Positions 18,902 through 26,340 of a stretch of 64,000 nucleotides of DNA are shown here, one piece after another. Source of the stretch: Mycobacterium heckeshornense (lineage in GTDB: Bacteria > Actinomycetota > Actinomycetes > Mycobacteriales > Mycobacteriaceae); the NCBI RefSeq assembly GCF_016592155.1, contig NZ_AP024237.1, positions 1,488,001-1,552,000 on the forward strand, read 5' to 3'. Position 1 is the first letter of the stretch; every line of letters starts with the position of its first letter. Both the position numbers and the translations under genes were made by a program. The notes beneath the pieces were generated by a model. It was not told the DNA's origin, searched no databases, and saw only the letters and a list, made by a program, of their open reading frames with translations.

Positions 18902-18911
18902 GCGCCCAGTC

Positions 18912-19340
18912 TTACTGGCCGCCGTCGAGCCGCGCCAGCGCTTCCCGCAGGATGTGTCCGGTGGCTTCCCGGTCGGGGTCGCGGCGCAGCACCATTCCTT
19001 TGGCGAACGACAACTTGTCGCCGTTCCGCCGCGGCACCACGTGCAGATGGATGTGCGACACGGTCTGGAAGGCCGCTGGCCCGTCGTTGATCGCGATGTG
19101 GGTGGCATCGGCCAGTTCGGTCGCCCGGGCCGCCCGTGCTACCCGCTGACCGATGGTGACCAGGCTGGCCAGCGTTTCCGGCGGTGTGTCGGTCAGATCG
19201 GTGGTGTGCCGCCTCGGCAGCACCAACGTATGGCCGCGGGTGAACGGACGAATGTCGAGGATGGCCAGATATTCGTCGTCGTCGTAGATCCTGATCGCCG
19301 GCGCCTCGCCGGCCGCGACCGCACAAAACACGCAGGACAT
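18912..19340 (-). CDS. HIT family nucleotide hydrolase/transferase (Rv1262c-like)
   Basis: 142 residues. CVFCAVAAGEAPAIRIYDDD gives the CxxC zinc-site start and adenine pocket; FTRGHTLVLPRRH is the second conserved block; VSHIHLHVVPRRNGD is the histidine triad HxHxHxx with the catalytic histidine. HIT proteins hydrolyse nucleoside phosphoramidates or dinucleoside polyphosphates. It probably forms an operon with the downstream nitroreductase. Confidence 0.95.
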   Translation of the reverse strand: MSCVFCAVAAGEAPAIRIYDDDEYLAILDIRPFTRGHTLVLPRRHTTDLTDTPPETLASLVTIGQRVARAARATELADATHIAINDGPAAFQTVSHIHLHVVPRRNGDKLSFAKGMVLRRDPDREATGHILREALARLDGGQ

Positions 19341-19364
19341 GGGGCTACCGTACTGGCTCGGTCG

Positions 19365-20525
19365 TCAAGCCGGCATCGCGGCGGCCATCGCGGTGAGCGC
19401 CCGGTCCAGGATGGCGCGGGTGGTGCCGAAGTTCAGCCGCGCGAAACCGGCACTCACCGTGGCGCCGAACGGGATGCCCGGGCTCAGCGCGACCTTGGCC
19501 TTGGACAGCAGATAGTCGGCCGGCTCGGCGGGCAGGTTCAGCGCGCGGAAATCCACCCACGACATGTAGGTGGCTTCCGGGGTGTTGACCTTCACCCCCG
19601 GAATCAGTTCCGGCAGGCGCTGGGCGAGGTGGTCGCGGTTGGCTTTCAAGTACCCGAGCAGCTCGTCCAGCCACGGGGCGCCGCGCCGGTAGGCGGCGAT
19701 GTTGGCGCGGATACCGACGGTGGATGCGCCCATTTTGTGCAGCATGTTGATCCGGTCCCACTCGGTGGCGTCGCGGCGGTTGGACAGGATCACCTGAGCG
19801 CACATCAGCCCGGGCAGGTTCCAGCCCTTGGACGCCGACACCAGCGTGATCACCGTCTCGGCGGCCGCGTCGGAAACCGAGGCGGCGGCGACATGGGGCC
19901 GGTCGTAGACCAGCGGGGCATGGATCTCGTCGGCGATCACCCGCGCGCCGTGTCTGGCCGCGATCTCGACGATGGCCCGCAGCTCCTCCGCGGTGAACGC
20001 CGTGCCGAGCGGATTGTTCGGATTACAGAGGATCAGCGATCCGGCTCCGCTGCCCAACGCCGCGTCCAGTGCGTCCAGGTCCATCACGTATCGGCCGGAA
20101 ACATCCTGCAGCATAGGGATTTCCGCTCGCTGTCGACCGGTGACTCGCAGCACGTCGAAGAACGGCATGTACGCGGGAACGGGCAAGACGACCGGGCTTT
20201 CCGGGCGGGTGAGGAAATTGACGACCGTCTCCATGCCCTTGAGCACGTCGGGAACCACTTTGACCCAGTCGGCCTGCACGTTCCACCCGTAGCGCCGCCG
20301 GCACCAGTCGGCGGTCGCCTGCGCCAGCTCGTCGTCCACCGGCGGATAGCCGAACTCCTCGTTGGCGACGCAGGCGCGGGCCGCGTCAACCACCACGGGC
20401 GCGGTGGGAAAATCCATCTCGGCAATCCACAGCGGCAATACATCGGGTTCGAAGTAGTTCCATTTGATGGTTTTGCGTTGCCGCAGCTGGTCCTCGGTCA
20501 ACGCATCGAATACCCAGTCGGTCAT
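19365..20525 (-). CDS. PLP-dependent MalY/PatB-type aminotransferase / C-S lyase
   Basis: 386 residues from the ATG at 20525. The frame is open much further upstream, but that part is antisense to amiB2. Fold-type I aminotransferase marks: WIAEMDFPTAPVVVDAARAC, EEFGYPPVDDELAQATADWC, ILCNPNNPLGTAFTAEELRA, VIADEIHAPLVY and the PLP-lysine motif SASKGWNLPGLMCAQ. MalY/PatB proteins cleave cystathionine or cysteine conjugates; M. tuberculosis Rv2294 is a comparable protein elsewhere in the genome. Its start faces the amidase start with about 40 bp between them. Confidence 0.9.
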   Translation of the reverse strand: MTDWVFDALTEDQLRQRKTIKWNYFEPDVLPLWIAEMDFPTAPVVVDAARACVANEEFGYPPVDDELAQATADWCRRRYGWNVQADWVKVVPDVLKGMETVVNFLTRPESPVVLPVPAYMPFFDVLRVTGRQRAEIPMLQDVSGRYVMDLDALDAALGSGAGSLILCNPNNPLGTAFTAEELRAIVEIAARHGARVIADEIHAPLVYDRPHVAAASVSDAAAETVITLVSASKGWNLPGLMCAQVILSNRRDATEWDRINMLHKMGASTVGIRANIAAYRRGAPWLDELLGYLKANRDHLAQRLPELIPGVKVNTPEATYMSWVDFRALNLPAEPADYLLSKAKVALSPGIPFGATVSAGFARLNFGTTRAILDRALTAMAAAMPA

Positions 20526-20564
20526 GTGCAGTAGTCTGCCGTGGCAACGCGATACGCTGCCGCG

Positions 20565-21956
20565 GTGGACCCTCGCGAGCTCGCTTTCGCCGGTGCGGCC
20601 GAGCAGGCGCGAATGTTGGCGGCCGGCACCATCACCGCTCCCGAACTGCTTGAGCACTATCTGGATCGCATCACGCGACTCGACCCGCAGCTTCGGTGCT
20701 ACCGCGTGGTCTTGGCCGACACCGCACGCCAAGAGGCGGTCGCCGCGCAGGGCCGCCTGGACGCCGGCGAGCGGTTGCCGCTGCTCGGGGTGCCGGTCGC
20801 GGTCAAAGACGACGTCGATGTCGCCGGAGAGCCGACGGCGTATGGCACCTGCGCCCACGGGCCGGCCGCGACCCGCGACGCCGACGTGATACGCGCGCTG
20901 CGCGCCGCCGGCGCGGTGATCATCGGCAAGACCGCGGTACCCGAATTGTTGATGCTGCCCTTCACCGAGTCGCTGACCTACGGCGCGACCCGCAATCCGT
21001 GGGACATCTGCCGCAGCCCGGGCGGCAGCAGCGGTGGCAGCGCCGCCGCGGTTGCCGCCGGGCTGGCGCCGCTGGCGCTCGGCTCTGACGGCGGCGGGTC
21101 GATCCGCATCCCGTCGACGTGGTGCGGTGTGTTCGGCCTGAAGACCCAGCGCGGCCGGATTTCGTTGGGGCCGCACGACGACGCGTGGTGCGGCCTGAGC
21201 GTCAACGGCCCGATCGCGCGTTCGGTAGGCGATGCGGCGTTGCTTCTCGATGCGACGGCGACCCTGCCCGGCCCCGACGGCGGATTCGCCGGCGCGGCCG
21301 CGCGACACCCCGCCGGCCTGCGAATCGCCTTGAGCACCAAGGTTCCACCGCCGCTGGTCGTCAGGTGTGGCAGGGAGCAACGTGAAGCGGTGCACCAGGC
21401 CGGTGATCTGTTTCGCGACCTGGGCCATCACGTCGTCACCCGAGACCCCGACTACCCGCCGGCGGCGGTCCTGGGTAACTACCTGCCGCGGTACTTCCGC
21501 GGCATCTACGACGATGCGCGGACTTTGCCGTATCCCGAGCGGCTGGAGGCCCGCACCCGCAACATGGCGCGCATTGGCCGGCTGATCTCCGAGCGGCGCA
21601 TCGCCGCGGTGCGCGCGGGGGAGGCGGCGCTGGCCGCCAGGATCCAGTCGATCTTCGACGACGTGGACGTGGTCGTGACGCCGGCCAGCGCCACCGGCCC
21701 GTCCCGAGTCGGCGCCTACCAACGCCGCGGCGCGGTGTCGAGTCTGCTGCTGGCCGGCCGCCAGGTTCCGTTTTTCGAGATCTGGAACCTGACCGGCCAG
21801 CCCGCGGCCGCCGTGCCGTGGGGATTAGACCGCGACGGGCTGCCGCTCGCGATTCAGCTGGTCGGCCGGCCCAGCGACGAGGCGACACTCCTGGCGCTCA
21901 GCGCACAGATCGAGGCGGCCAGGCCCTGGGCGCACCGGCGCCCGCCGGTGTCATGA
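20565..21956 (+). CDS. amiB2: Amidase AmiB2
   Basis: 463 residues from the GTG at 20565 (VDPRELAFAGAAEQARML), chosen because M. tuberculosis AmiB2 begins MDPTDLAFAGAA; a GTG at 20541 would add eight residues. Amidase-signature catalytic triad: lysine in GVPVAVKDDVDVAGEPTAYG, cis-serine and nucleophilic serine in RSPGGSSGGSAAAVAAG and GSDGGGSIRIPSTWCGVFG. It hydrolyses amides to acid plus ammonia; the natural substrate is not known. Its end overlaps the end of the convergent glycosylase gene by 6 bp. Confidence 0.93.
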   Translation: MDPRELAFAGAAEQARMLAAGTITAPELLEHYLDRITRLDPQLRCYRVVLADTARQEAVAAQGRLDAGERLPLLGVPVAVKDDVDVAGEPTAYGTCAHGPAATRDADVIRALRAAGAVIIGKTAVPELLMLPFTESLTYGATRNPWDICRSPGGSSGGSAAAVAAGLAPLALGSDGGGSIRIPSTWCGVFGLKTQRGRISLGPHDDAWCGLSVNGPIARSVGDAALLLDATATLPGPDGGFAGAAARHPAGLRIALSTKVPPPLVVRCGREQREAVHQAGDLFRDLGHHVVTRDPDYPPAAVLGNYLPRYFRGIYDDARTLPYPERLEARTRNMARIGRLISERRIAAVRAGEAALAARIQSIFDDVDVVVTPASATGPSRVGAYQRRGAVSSLLLAGRQVPFFEIWNLTGQPAAAVPWGLDRDGLPLAIQLVGRPSDEATLLALSAQIEAARPWAHRRPPVS

Positions 21957-22445
21957 CAGCGAAATATCTTGCCATGCAGCCAGTTTCGCGTCGAACGCGA
22001 TAGCATTCGCTGGGCTGGTGGACGGTAGTCGCCGACAGTTGACCGGGGTGTCCACGTGGACCAGCCTGCGAAACATCGTGGCCGCCTTCTCGCCGTTGAA
22101 GTACACCCGGGTAATCGTCGGGTGATTCGCGAAAAGCTCGGCAAAGTCGTTGACGACCACGCTGCGCGGGTCGATCCTGGCGTCCGAACTGCCGATGCGC
22201 CGACACTTGTGCAGCACGTCCCACAGTGCCACCCCGTGCGATTGCAGCGCGGCCAAACGACGTTCGTATGCCGCGCCGTAGTCGAATGCGAACAGCTCGC
22301 CGGTGATGCGCCAGAACGTGTTGCGCGGATTGGCGTAATACTGACGGGCCGCCAGCGATTGTGCGCTCGGAAACGAACCCAGAATCAGCAGCCGAGCACC
22401 GCTAGCGACAACCGGCGGCAACCCCTCGAGCAGCGGCGTGGTCAT
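21951..22445 (-). CDS. DNA-deoxyinosine glycosylase (UDG superfamily family 6)
   Basis: 164 residues. The UDG-superfamily motif 1 reads [20 protein letters not shown] followed by [26 protein letters not shown] and the end [11 protein letters not shown] match the family 6 hypoxanthine/deoxyinosine glycosylases, where Asn of NPRN and the TSPAN loop bind DNA. It would excise hypoxanthine arising from adenine deamination. It is not expected at this position in H37Rv. Together with udgB, 5 kb away, the region carries two base-deamination repair genes. Its start is divergent from the adenylyl cyclase. Confidence 0.85.
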   Translation of the reverse strand: MTTPLLEGLPPVVASGARLLILGSFPSAQSLAARQYYANPRNTFWRITGELFAFDYGAAYERRLAALQSHGVALWDVLHKCRRIGSSDARIDPRSVVVNDFAELFANHPTITRVYFNGEKAATMFRRLVHVDTPVNCRRLPSTSPANAIAFDAKLAAWQDISLS

Positions 22446-22485
22446 CGACTCACATCATCCGCCGCGGGCGTTATACGTTGACCAC

Positions 22486-23628
22486 GTGGACGTGCCGGAC
22501 GATCTGCTCGACGGCCTGGACGGCAACGCGCGCGCCGAGCGGGCCGAGTTGATCGAATGGTTGCTCGACCACGAAGTCACCGTCGACGAAATACGCGGCT
22601 CGTTCATTCCGATGTTGTTGGCCTCTCGGCGGCTGATCGGCGATGACGGCGGCTATGTGTCGGCCCGGGAGATCAGCGAAAGCACAGGCGTCGACCTCGA
22701 GCTGCTGCAACGAATCCAGCGCGCCATCGGGCTGGCGCGGGTCGATGACCCCGACGCGGTCGTGCACATGCGGGCCGACGGCATCGCTGCCGCGCACGCG
22801 CAACGGTTCCTTGAGGCCGGCCTCGATCCGGAGCATTTGGTCCAGGTGGTGCGCGTTCTCGCCGAGGGCCTCTCACATGCGGCCGAGGTGATGCGCTACA
22901 CCGCGCTGGCCGCCATTCTCGAACCGGGCCTGACCGAGCTGGAGATCGCGAAGCGCTCCTATGAGCTGGTCAGCCGGATCGCGCCGCTGCTGGGTCCGTG
23001 GATCGAGGACATGCTGTTCATGCACCTGCGGCATCAGATGGAGACGGAGGCCGTCAACGCCAGCGAACGAGCCGCGGGCGCGCCGCTGCCCGGGGCGCGC
23101 CAGGTAGCCGTGGCGTTCGCCGATCTCGTCGGCTTCACCCGTCTCGGCGAGGTGGTGCCACCCGAGGAGCTGGTGCAGCTCGCCGAACGCCTGGCCAACC
23201 TCGCCCGAGACGTGGCCGTCCCGCCCGTGCGATTCGTCAAGACGATCGGCGACGCGGTGATGTTCGTCAGCCCCGGCGTGGTGCCGCTTTTGGACGCGGT
23301 GCTCAAGCTTGTCGAGATCATCGACACCGACAACGAGTTTCCGCGGTTGCGGGCCGGTGTCGCCGCCGGGCCCGCGGTGAGCCGGGCCGGCGACTGGTTC
23401 GGCAGCCCGGTCAATGTGGCCAGCCGGGTCACCGGCGTGGCCCGGCCCGGAACGGTGCTGGTCGCCGAATCGGTGCGGGAGGCGATCGGGGCGGACCGGA
23501 CCGATGCCGTCGGCTTCAGCTGGTCGTTTGCCGGCGCGCGGCGCCTGAAGGGCATCAAGGGCGAGGTCAAGCTGTTTCGTGCCCGGCGCGGGGACAGCCG
23601 CGAGGGCGGGTCGGCGGGGCACACATAA
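22486..23628 (+). CDS. Class III adenylyl cyclase, pH-sensing Rv1264 type
   Basis: 380 residues from the GTG at 22486. A GTG at 22438 would overlap the divergent gene and is less likely. The N-terminal autoinhibitory helical domain (about residues 1-185) matches Rv1264, including [20 protein letters not shown] and [20 protein letters not shown]. The C-terminal cyclase domain has [14 protein letters not shown] (metal Asp), [12 protein letters not shown] (substrate Lys and second metal Asp) and [16 protein letters not shown] (transition-state Asn and Arg), so it appears catalytically complete. It makes cAMP; in M. tuberculosis the N-domain switches activity on at acid pH. A Mcr11-like RNA starts downstream on the opposite strand. 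Confidence 0.94.
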   Translation: MDVPDDLLDGLDGNARAERAELIEWLLDHEVTVDEIRGSFIPMLLASRRLIGDDGGYVSAREISESTGVDLELLQRIQRAIGLARVDDPDAVVHMRADGIAAAHAQRFLEAGLDPEHLVQVVRVLAEGLSHAAEVMRYTALAAILEPGLTELEIAKRSYELVSRIAPLLGPWIEDMLFMHLRHQMETEAVNASERAAGAPLPGARQVAVAFADLVGFTRLGEVVPPEELVQLAERLANLARDVAVPPVRFVKTIGDAVMFVSPGVVPLLDAVLKLVEIIDTDNEFPRLRAGVAAGPAVSRAGDWFGSPVNVASRVTGVARPGTVLVAESVREAIGADRTDAVGFSWSFAGARRLKGIKGEVKLFRARRGDSREGGSAGHT

Positions 23629-23729
23629 GGGCAGACCCGGAGGGCACTTGGGCGCGTCTCCTACATCCTGCGCGGCCGGCTCTAACCCTGTGCCGGCACT
23701 TCGGATCAGCCACTTCCGGGTCTGCTTCG
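23629..23729 (-). ncRNA. mcr11: Candidate small RNA Mcr11
   Basis: This is the intergenic position, directly 3' of the Rv1264 cyclase and on the opposite strand, where M. tuberculosis encodes Mcr11. The sequence has a minus-strand promoter (23736-23764) and a perfect 11-bp inverted repeat GCAGACCCGGA/TCCGGGTCTGC (23725-23715 and 23641-23631). The repeat would pair the two ends of a transcript of about 100 nt into a closed structure. No long U-run follows the 3' arm; in M. tuberculosis, sequence within Rv1264 assists termination. Identity is inferred from position and structure, not from alignment. Exact ends are approximate. Confidence 0.62.
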
Positions 23730-23735
23730 GTCATA

Positions 23736-23764
23736 AAGGTACGCCATCCCGCCCGACGTATCAA
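23736..23764 (-). promoter_or_regulatory. Promoter of the Mcr11-like RNA
   Basis: On the minus strand a -35 TTGATA (23764-23759) is separated by 17 bp from a -10 TACCTT (23741-23736). This predicts a start at about 23729, a few bases before the 5' arm of the inverted repeat. Spacing and hexamers fit a SigA-type promoter. Confidence 0.6.
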
Positions 23765-23806
23765 TGGTTTTCACCGCACGGACCGAATGTCTGGCATCCT
23801 GGCCGC

Positions 23807-24010
23807 ATGCCGGGTAAGCAGATCGACCCGATCCGAGCTCGTAGCGCGCTGGAGGTCGTCAGACAACATCCGGCGATGGTGTTGTTCGCGGCGTCGCCGG
23901 CGATAGCCGCCGTCGCCGCGGTGTGGGTTTTGGCCGGTGTGGGCTGGGCGGTGGTGCTGTTGCTGGCGCTTTCCGTGGCCGGCGGGCTGGCGGTTCTTCG
24001 TCCGCGCTGA
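23807..24010 (+). CDS. Small membrane protein, two predicted TM helices
   Basis: 67 residues, not recognised. A basic start (MPGKQIDPIRARSALEVVRQ) leads into two hydrophobic stretches, MVLFAASPAIAAVAAVWVLA and WAVVLLLALSVAGGLAVL, with a basic end (RPR). This suggests a small plasma-membrane hairpin protein. It stands alone between the Mcr11-like locus and the repressor-like gene. Coding character is supported by the amphipathic layout and lack of a better frame; no ribosome binding site is obvious. Confidence 0.5.
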   Translation: MPGKQIDPIRARSALEVVRQHPAMVLFAASPAIAAVAAVWVLAGVGWAVVLLLALSVAGGLAVLRPR

Positions 24011-24058
24011 CGGGTCGGTGTGATTGTTCGCTCGTGGAGAAAGGCACCCGATCGGCTG

Positions 24059-24082
24059 TGTAATGATGTAATCATGTAATTA
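24059..24082 (+). promoter_or_regulatory. Triple TGTAAT repeat abutting a start codon
   Basis: Three perfectly phased 8-bp units, TGTAATGA, TGTAATCA and TGTAATTA, end on the A of the ATG at 24082. The central part also forms the palindrome ATGAT-GTA-ATCAT. The AT-rich block stands out from the GC-rich surroundings. It could be a promoter -10 region combined with an operator for the ribbon-helix-helix-like protein encoded immediately downstream. Confidence 0.55.
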
Positions 24083-24660
24083 TGAAACGTCATCACCTGC
24101 ATGGGCGCCGGTACGGCCGGCCCGGCGGCTGGCAGCAGGCCGATCAGCCCGACGCCAGTGACGCCGCGGAGTGGTTCGCCGGGCGCCTACCCGACGACTG
24201 GTTCGAGGGGGACCCCACCGTCATCGTCGACCGTGAGGAGATCACCGTCATCGGCAAGCTGCCCGAAGCGGAGAAGTCGGACAAAGGCAAAGACAACGAG
24301 GCAAGCGGTGCTCGTATGTCGGGGCGCGTCTCGCGTTTCCGTGAGGAAACCAGGCCCGAGCGGATGAACATCGCCGACGAGGCACAGGCCCGATACGGGC
24401 GCAAGGTCTCATGGGGCGTCGAGGCCGGTGGCGAGCGAATCCTGTTCACCCACATCGCGGTACCGGTCATGACCCGGTTGAAGCAGCCCGAGCGTCAGGT
24501 GCTTGACACCCTGGTCGACGCCGGCGTGGCCCGGTCGCGCTCCGATGCGTTGGCCTGGGCGGTCAGGCTGGTCGGCGAGCACACCGAGGAGTGGCTGGCC
24601 AAGCTGCGGGAGGCGATGGCAAAAGTCGACGACCTGCGCGCGCAGGGCCCGCAGCTATAG
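24082..24660 (+). CDS. Conserved hypothetical protein with RHH-like C-terminus
   Basis: 192 residues, function unknown. The N-terminus is basic (MKRHHLHGRRYGRPGG). A central block contains GRLPDDWFEGDPTVIVDREE, and ITVIGKLPEAEKSDKGKDNE leads into a charged linker. Residues 130-190 (RQVLDTLVDAGVARSRSDAL followed by AWAVRLVGEHTEEWLAKLRE) resemble a ribbon-helix-helix DNA-binding segment with a helical end. The start codon is fused to a triple TGTAAT repeat, consistent with self-regulation and a leaderless or short-leader mRNA. Confident as a gene; the DNA-binding role is an inference. Confidence 0.8.
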   Translation: MKRHHLHGRRYGRPGGWQQADQPDASDAAEWFAGRLPDDWFEGDPTVIVDREEITVIGKLPEAEKSDKGKDNEASGARMSGRVSRFREETRPERMNIADEAQARYGRKVSWGVEAGGERILFTHIAVPVMTRLKQPERQVLDTLVDAGVARSRSDALAWAVRLVGEHTEEWLAKLREAMAKVDDLRAQGPQL

Positions 24661-24748
24661 GTCGCGCACGTCGAGCTGACCACGGAACCAGTGCAACTCG
24701 AATACTGCGGACTGCCAACCGTTTTGGCTATTTACCGTGCCGGGGCGC

Positions 24749-26077
24749 TTAGTTCAACGGCTTGCCGCACTGGGGACAGAAACGAGCCCCCGGGCTGTGT
24801 GCGGCCCCGCACAATCCGCACAAGTTGCCTACATTTCGCGTGTCACCGCCGCCCCATTGGCTGCTTCCAGTCGGTGTCGGGCCGGGCGGAACTGCGCCGA
24901 CCCCCGGCGGCGCGGTAGCCGGGGCCGGTGGGGCATAGCTCGTCGGAGGGCGCTGCCCAGGAGATTGACCGGGCATCCAGCCCGGCACGGGGCCGGGTGC
25001 GGGTCCCGGCATCGGGTAGCCGATCGGCGCACCGCCGGCTCCCGCGAACTGCGGAGTACGCCTGCGCCGCACTAGCAGGAGCAGCAGCCCGACGACCACC
25101 GCGCCGATCAGCACCGCCGCGCCGATGAGATACCACTGCATCCCGGAGCCGGCGCTGGGCTGGGCCGGGGGCTTGACCAGGGTCACGTTGTGTGACAGCA
25201 AAAATGACCGCAGGTCCGGGGTATTGGTGATGAAGTTGAAGCCGGCTTGGGTGGTCAGGCCCCGGCTGTTCACGCCGACAACTTGGCCGTCCTTGTTGAC
25301 GGTGGGCCCGCCGGACATTCCCGGGGCGAGTTCGGTGCTCACCTCGATTTGCACCACGCCTGACGGGGTGACTTGGTTACTGGAGATGGTGCCGGTCTTG
25401 AACGAGGCACGAGCAATCTGGCTCTGATCGGCGATGTCCTGCAGATCTCCGGGGAAGCCGATCGAGGTCACCGGATCGCCCACTTGTGGTGCATTGCCGG
25501 CGATGACCAACCCGGGGGTCTGCTTGCTCAGGTTGGGGACGTGCAGCAGGGCGATATCGCCTGCCTCAGGAGCTTTGACGTCGACAACTTCCACCGTGGT
25601 GGGGCTGGTGATGGTCGCGCCATCGACGCCGTTGGGCTGGATGGCCCGCACGCTGCGGTCGGGAGGCGATCCACCCAAGTCGCCTTCGACACGCCAGTTG
25701 GCGTACGCCTGGTCCTTTAACTTGGTCGCCTTCTGGTCCTGCAGATAGCCGTCGAGAAGGACGAGGCGGCCCTGTCCGGGATCCACGCAGTGTCCGGCCG
25801 TGACAATCTGCGCCGAGGTGCTGGCATACCAGCCGGTGCACGTCACCGAATACTTGAGTTTCTCCGTCCAGTAACCTTCTCCGGCCGCATCGGCACTGGG
25901 CGGGACCTGGATCGAGCCGCTCCATTGCGTCTGCAGAAATACGATGGACTTCTCCAAACTGGCCAGTGCCTCTTTGTTGTCGGACTGTGCCGGTGGTGCT
26001 CCGGCCAGCGCGACGGCGGTCGTCAGCAGAACGGCTGCGAGCGAGTGCGCCGAATTTCTGGTGAACGTAGCCTTCAT
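24749..26077 (-). CDS. Secreted/membrane-anchored trypsin-like serine protease with C-terminal zinc ribbon
   Basis: 442 residues from the ATG at 26077, with AAAGGA seven bases upstream. A signal peptide (AAVLLTTAVALAGAPPAQS) is followed by a chymotrypsin-fold domain: catalytic His in QIVTAGHCVDPG, Asp in EAGDIALLHVP and Ser in ELAPGMSGGPTVNKDGQVVG. A transmembrane helix (WYLIGAAVLIGAVVVGLLLL) lies at about residue 330. A Pro/Gly-rich tail ends in a zinc ribbon with CGLCGAAHS and FCPQCGKPL. The layout puts the protease outside and the ribbon in the cytosol if the helix is a stop-transfer. Substrate unknown; H37Rv has pknH/embR in this part of the map. Confidence 0.88.
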   Translation of the reverse strand: MKATFTRNSAHSLAAVLLTTAVALAGAPPAQSDNKEALASLEKSIVFLQTQWSGSIQVPPSADAAGEGYWTEKLKYSVTCTGWYASTSAQIVTAGHCVDPGQGRLVLLDGYLQDQKATKLKDQAYANWRVEGDLGGSPPDRSVRAIQPNGVDGATITSPTTVEVVDVKAPEAGDIALLHVPNLSKQTPGLVIAGNAPQVGDPVTSIGFPGDLQDIADQSQIARASFKTGTISSNQVTPSGVVQIEVSTELAPGMSGGPTVNKDGQVVGVNSRGLTTQAGFNFITNTPDLRSFLLSHNVTLVKPPAQPSAGSGMQWYLIGAAVLIGAVVVGLLLLLVRRRRTPQFAGAGGAPIGYPMPGPAPGPVPGWMPGQSPGQRPPTSYAPPAPATAPPGVGAVPPGPTPTGSSQWGGGDTRNVGNLCGLCGAAHSPGARFCPQCGKPLN

Positions 26078-26340
26078 GGGGGTTCCTTTAGTCCACGGAT
26101 TCAATACTTGCGGCAACGGTTAACCGGGTCGACGCACCGACGGCACCGATCAATCCCAGACAGTCGCGCTCGGCAGCGCCCATTTGACCGCCCTGCTGTT
26201 CGACGTGAGGGTGTCGTCGGTCGGCCCGCATCGGGCCTTCCGGCAAACATCCCGGACGACGGAAGTTTACGTAGGCCAATCGACCTGCGATGCAAAATCG
26301 GTAAGACTGTTTACCTTGATTTTTCGCGCGGTCGCAGCGG

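Noticed and set aside
19365..21722. A 785-codon open frame on the minus strand covering the aminotransferase and beyond
   Set aside because: Only the part up to 20525 encodes the aminotransferase. The upstream 400 codons are antisense to the amidase gene, lack any family features and are a product of high GC content.
24749..24830. Zinc-ribbon text at the end of the serine protease as a separate small gene
   Set aside because: It is continuous and in frame with the protease and has no start signal of its own, so it is a domain of the same protein.
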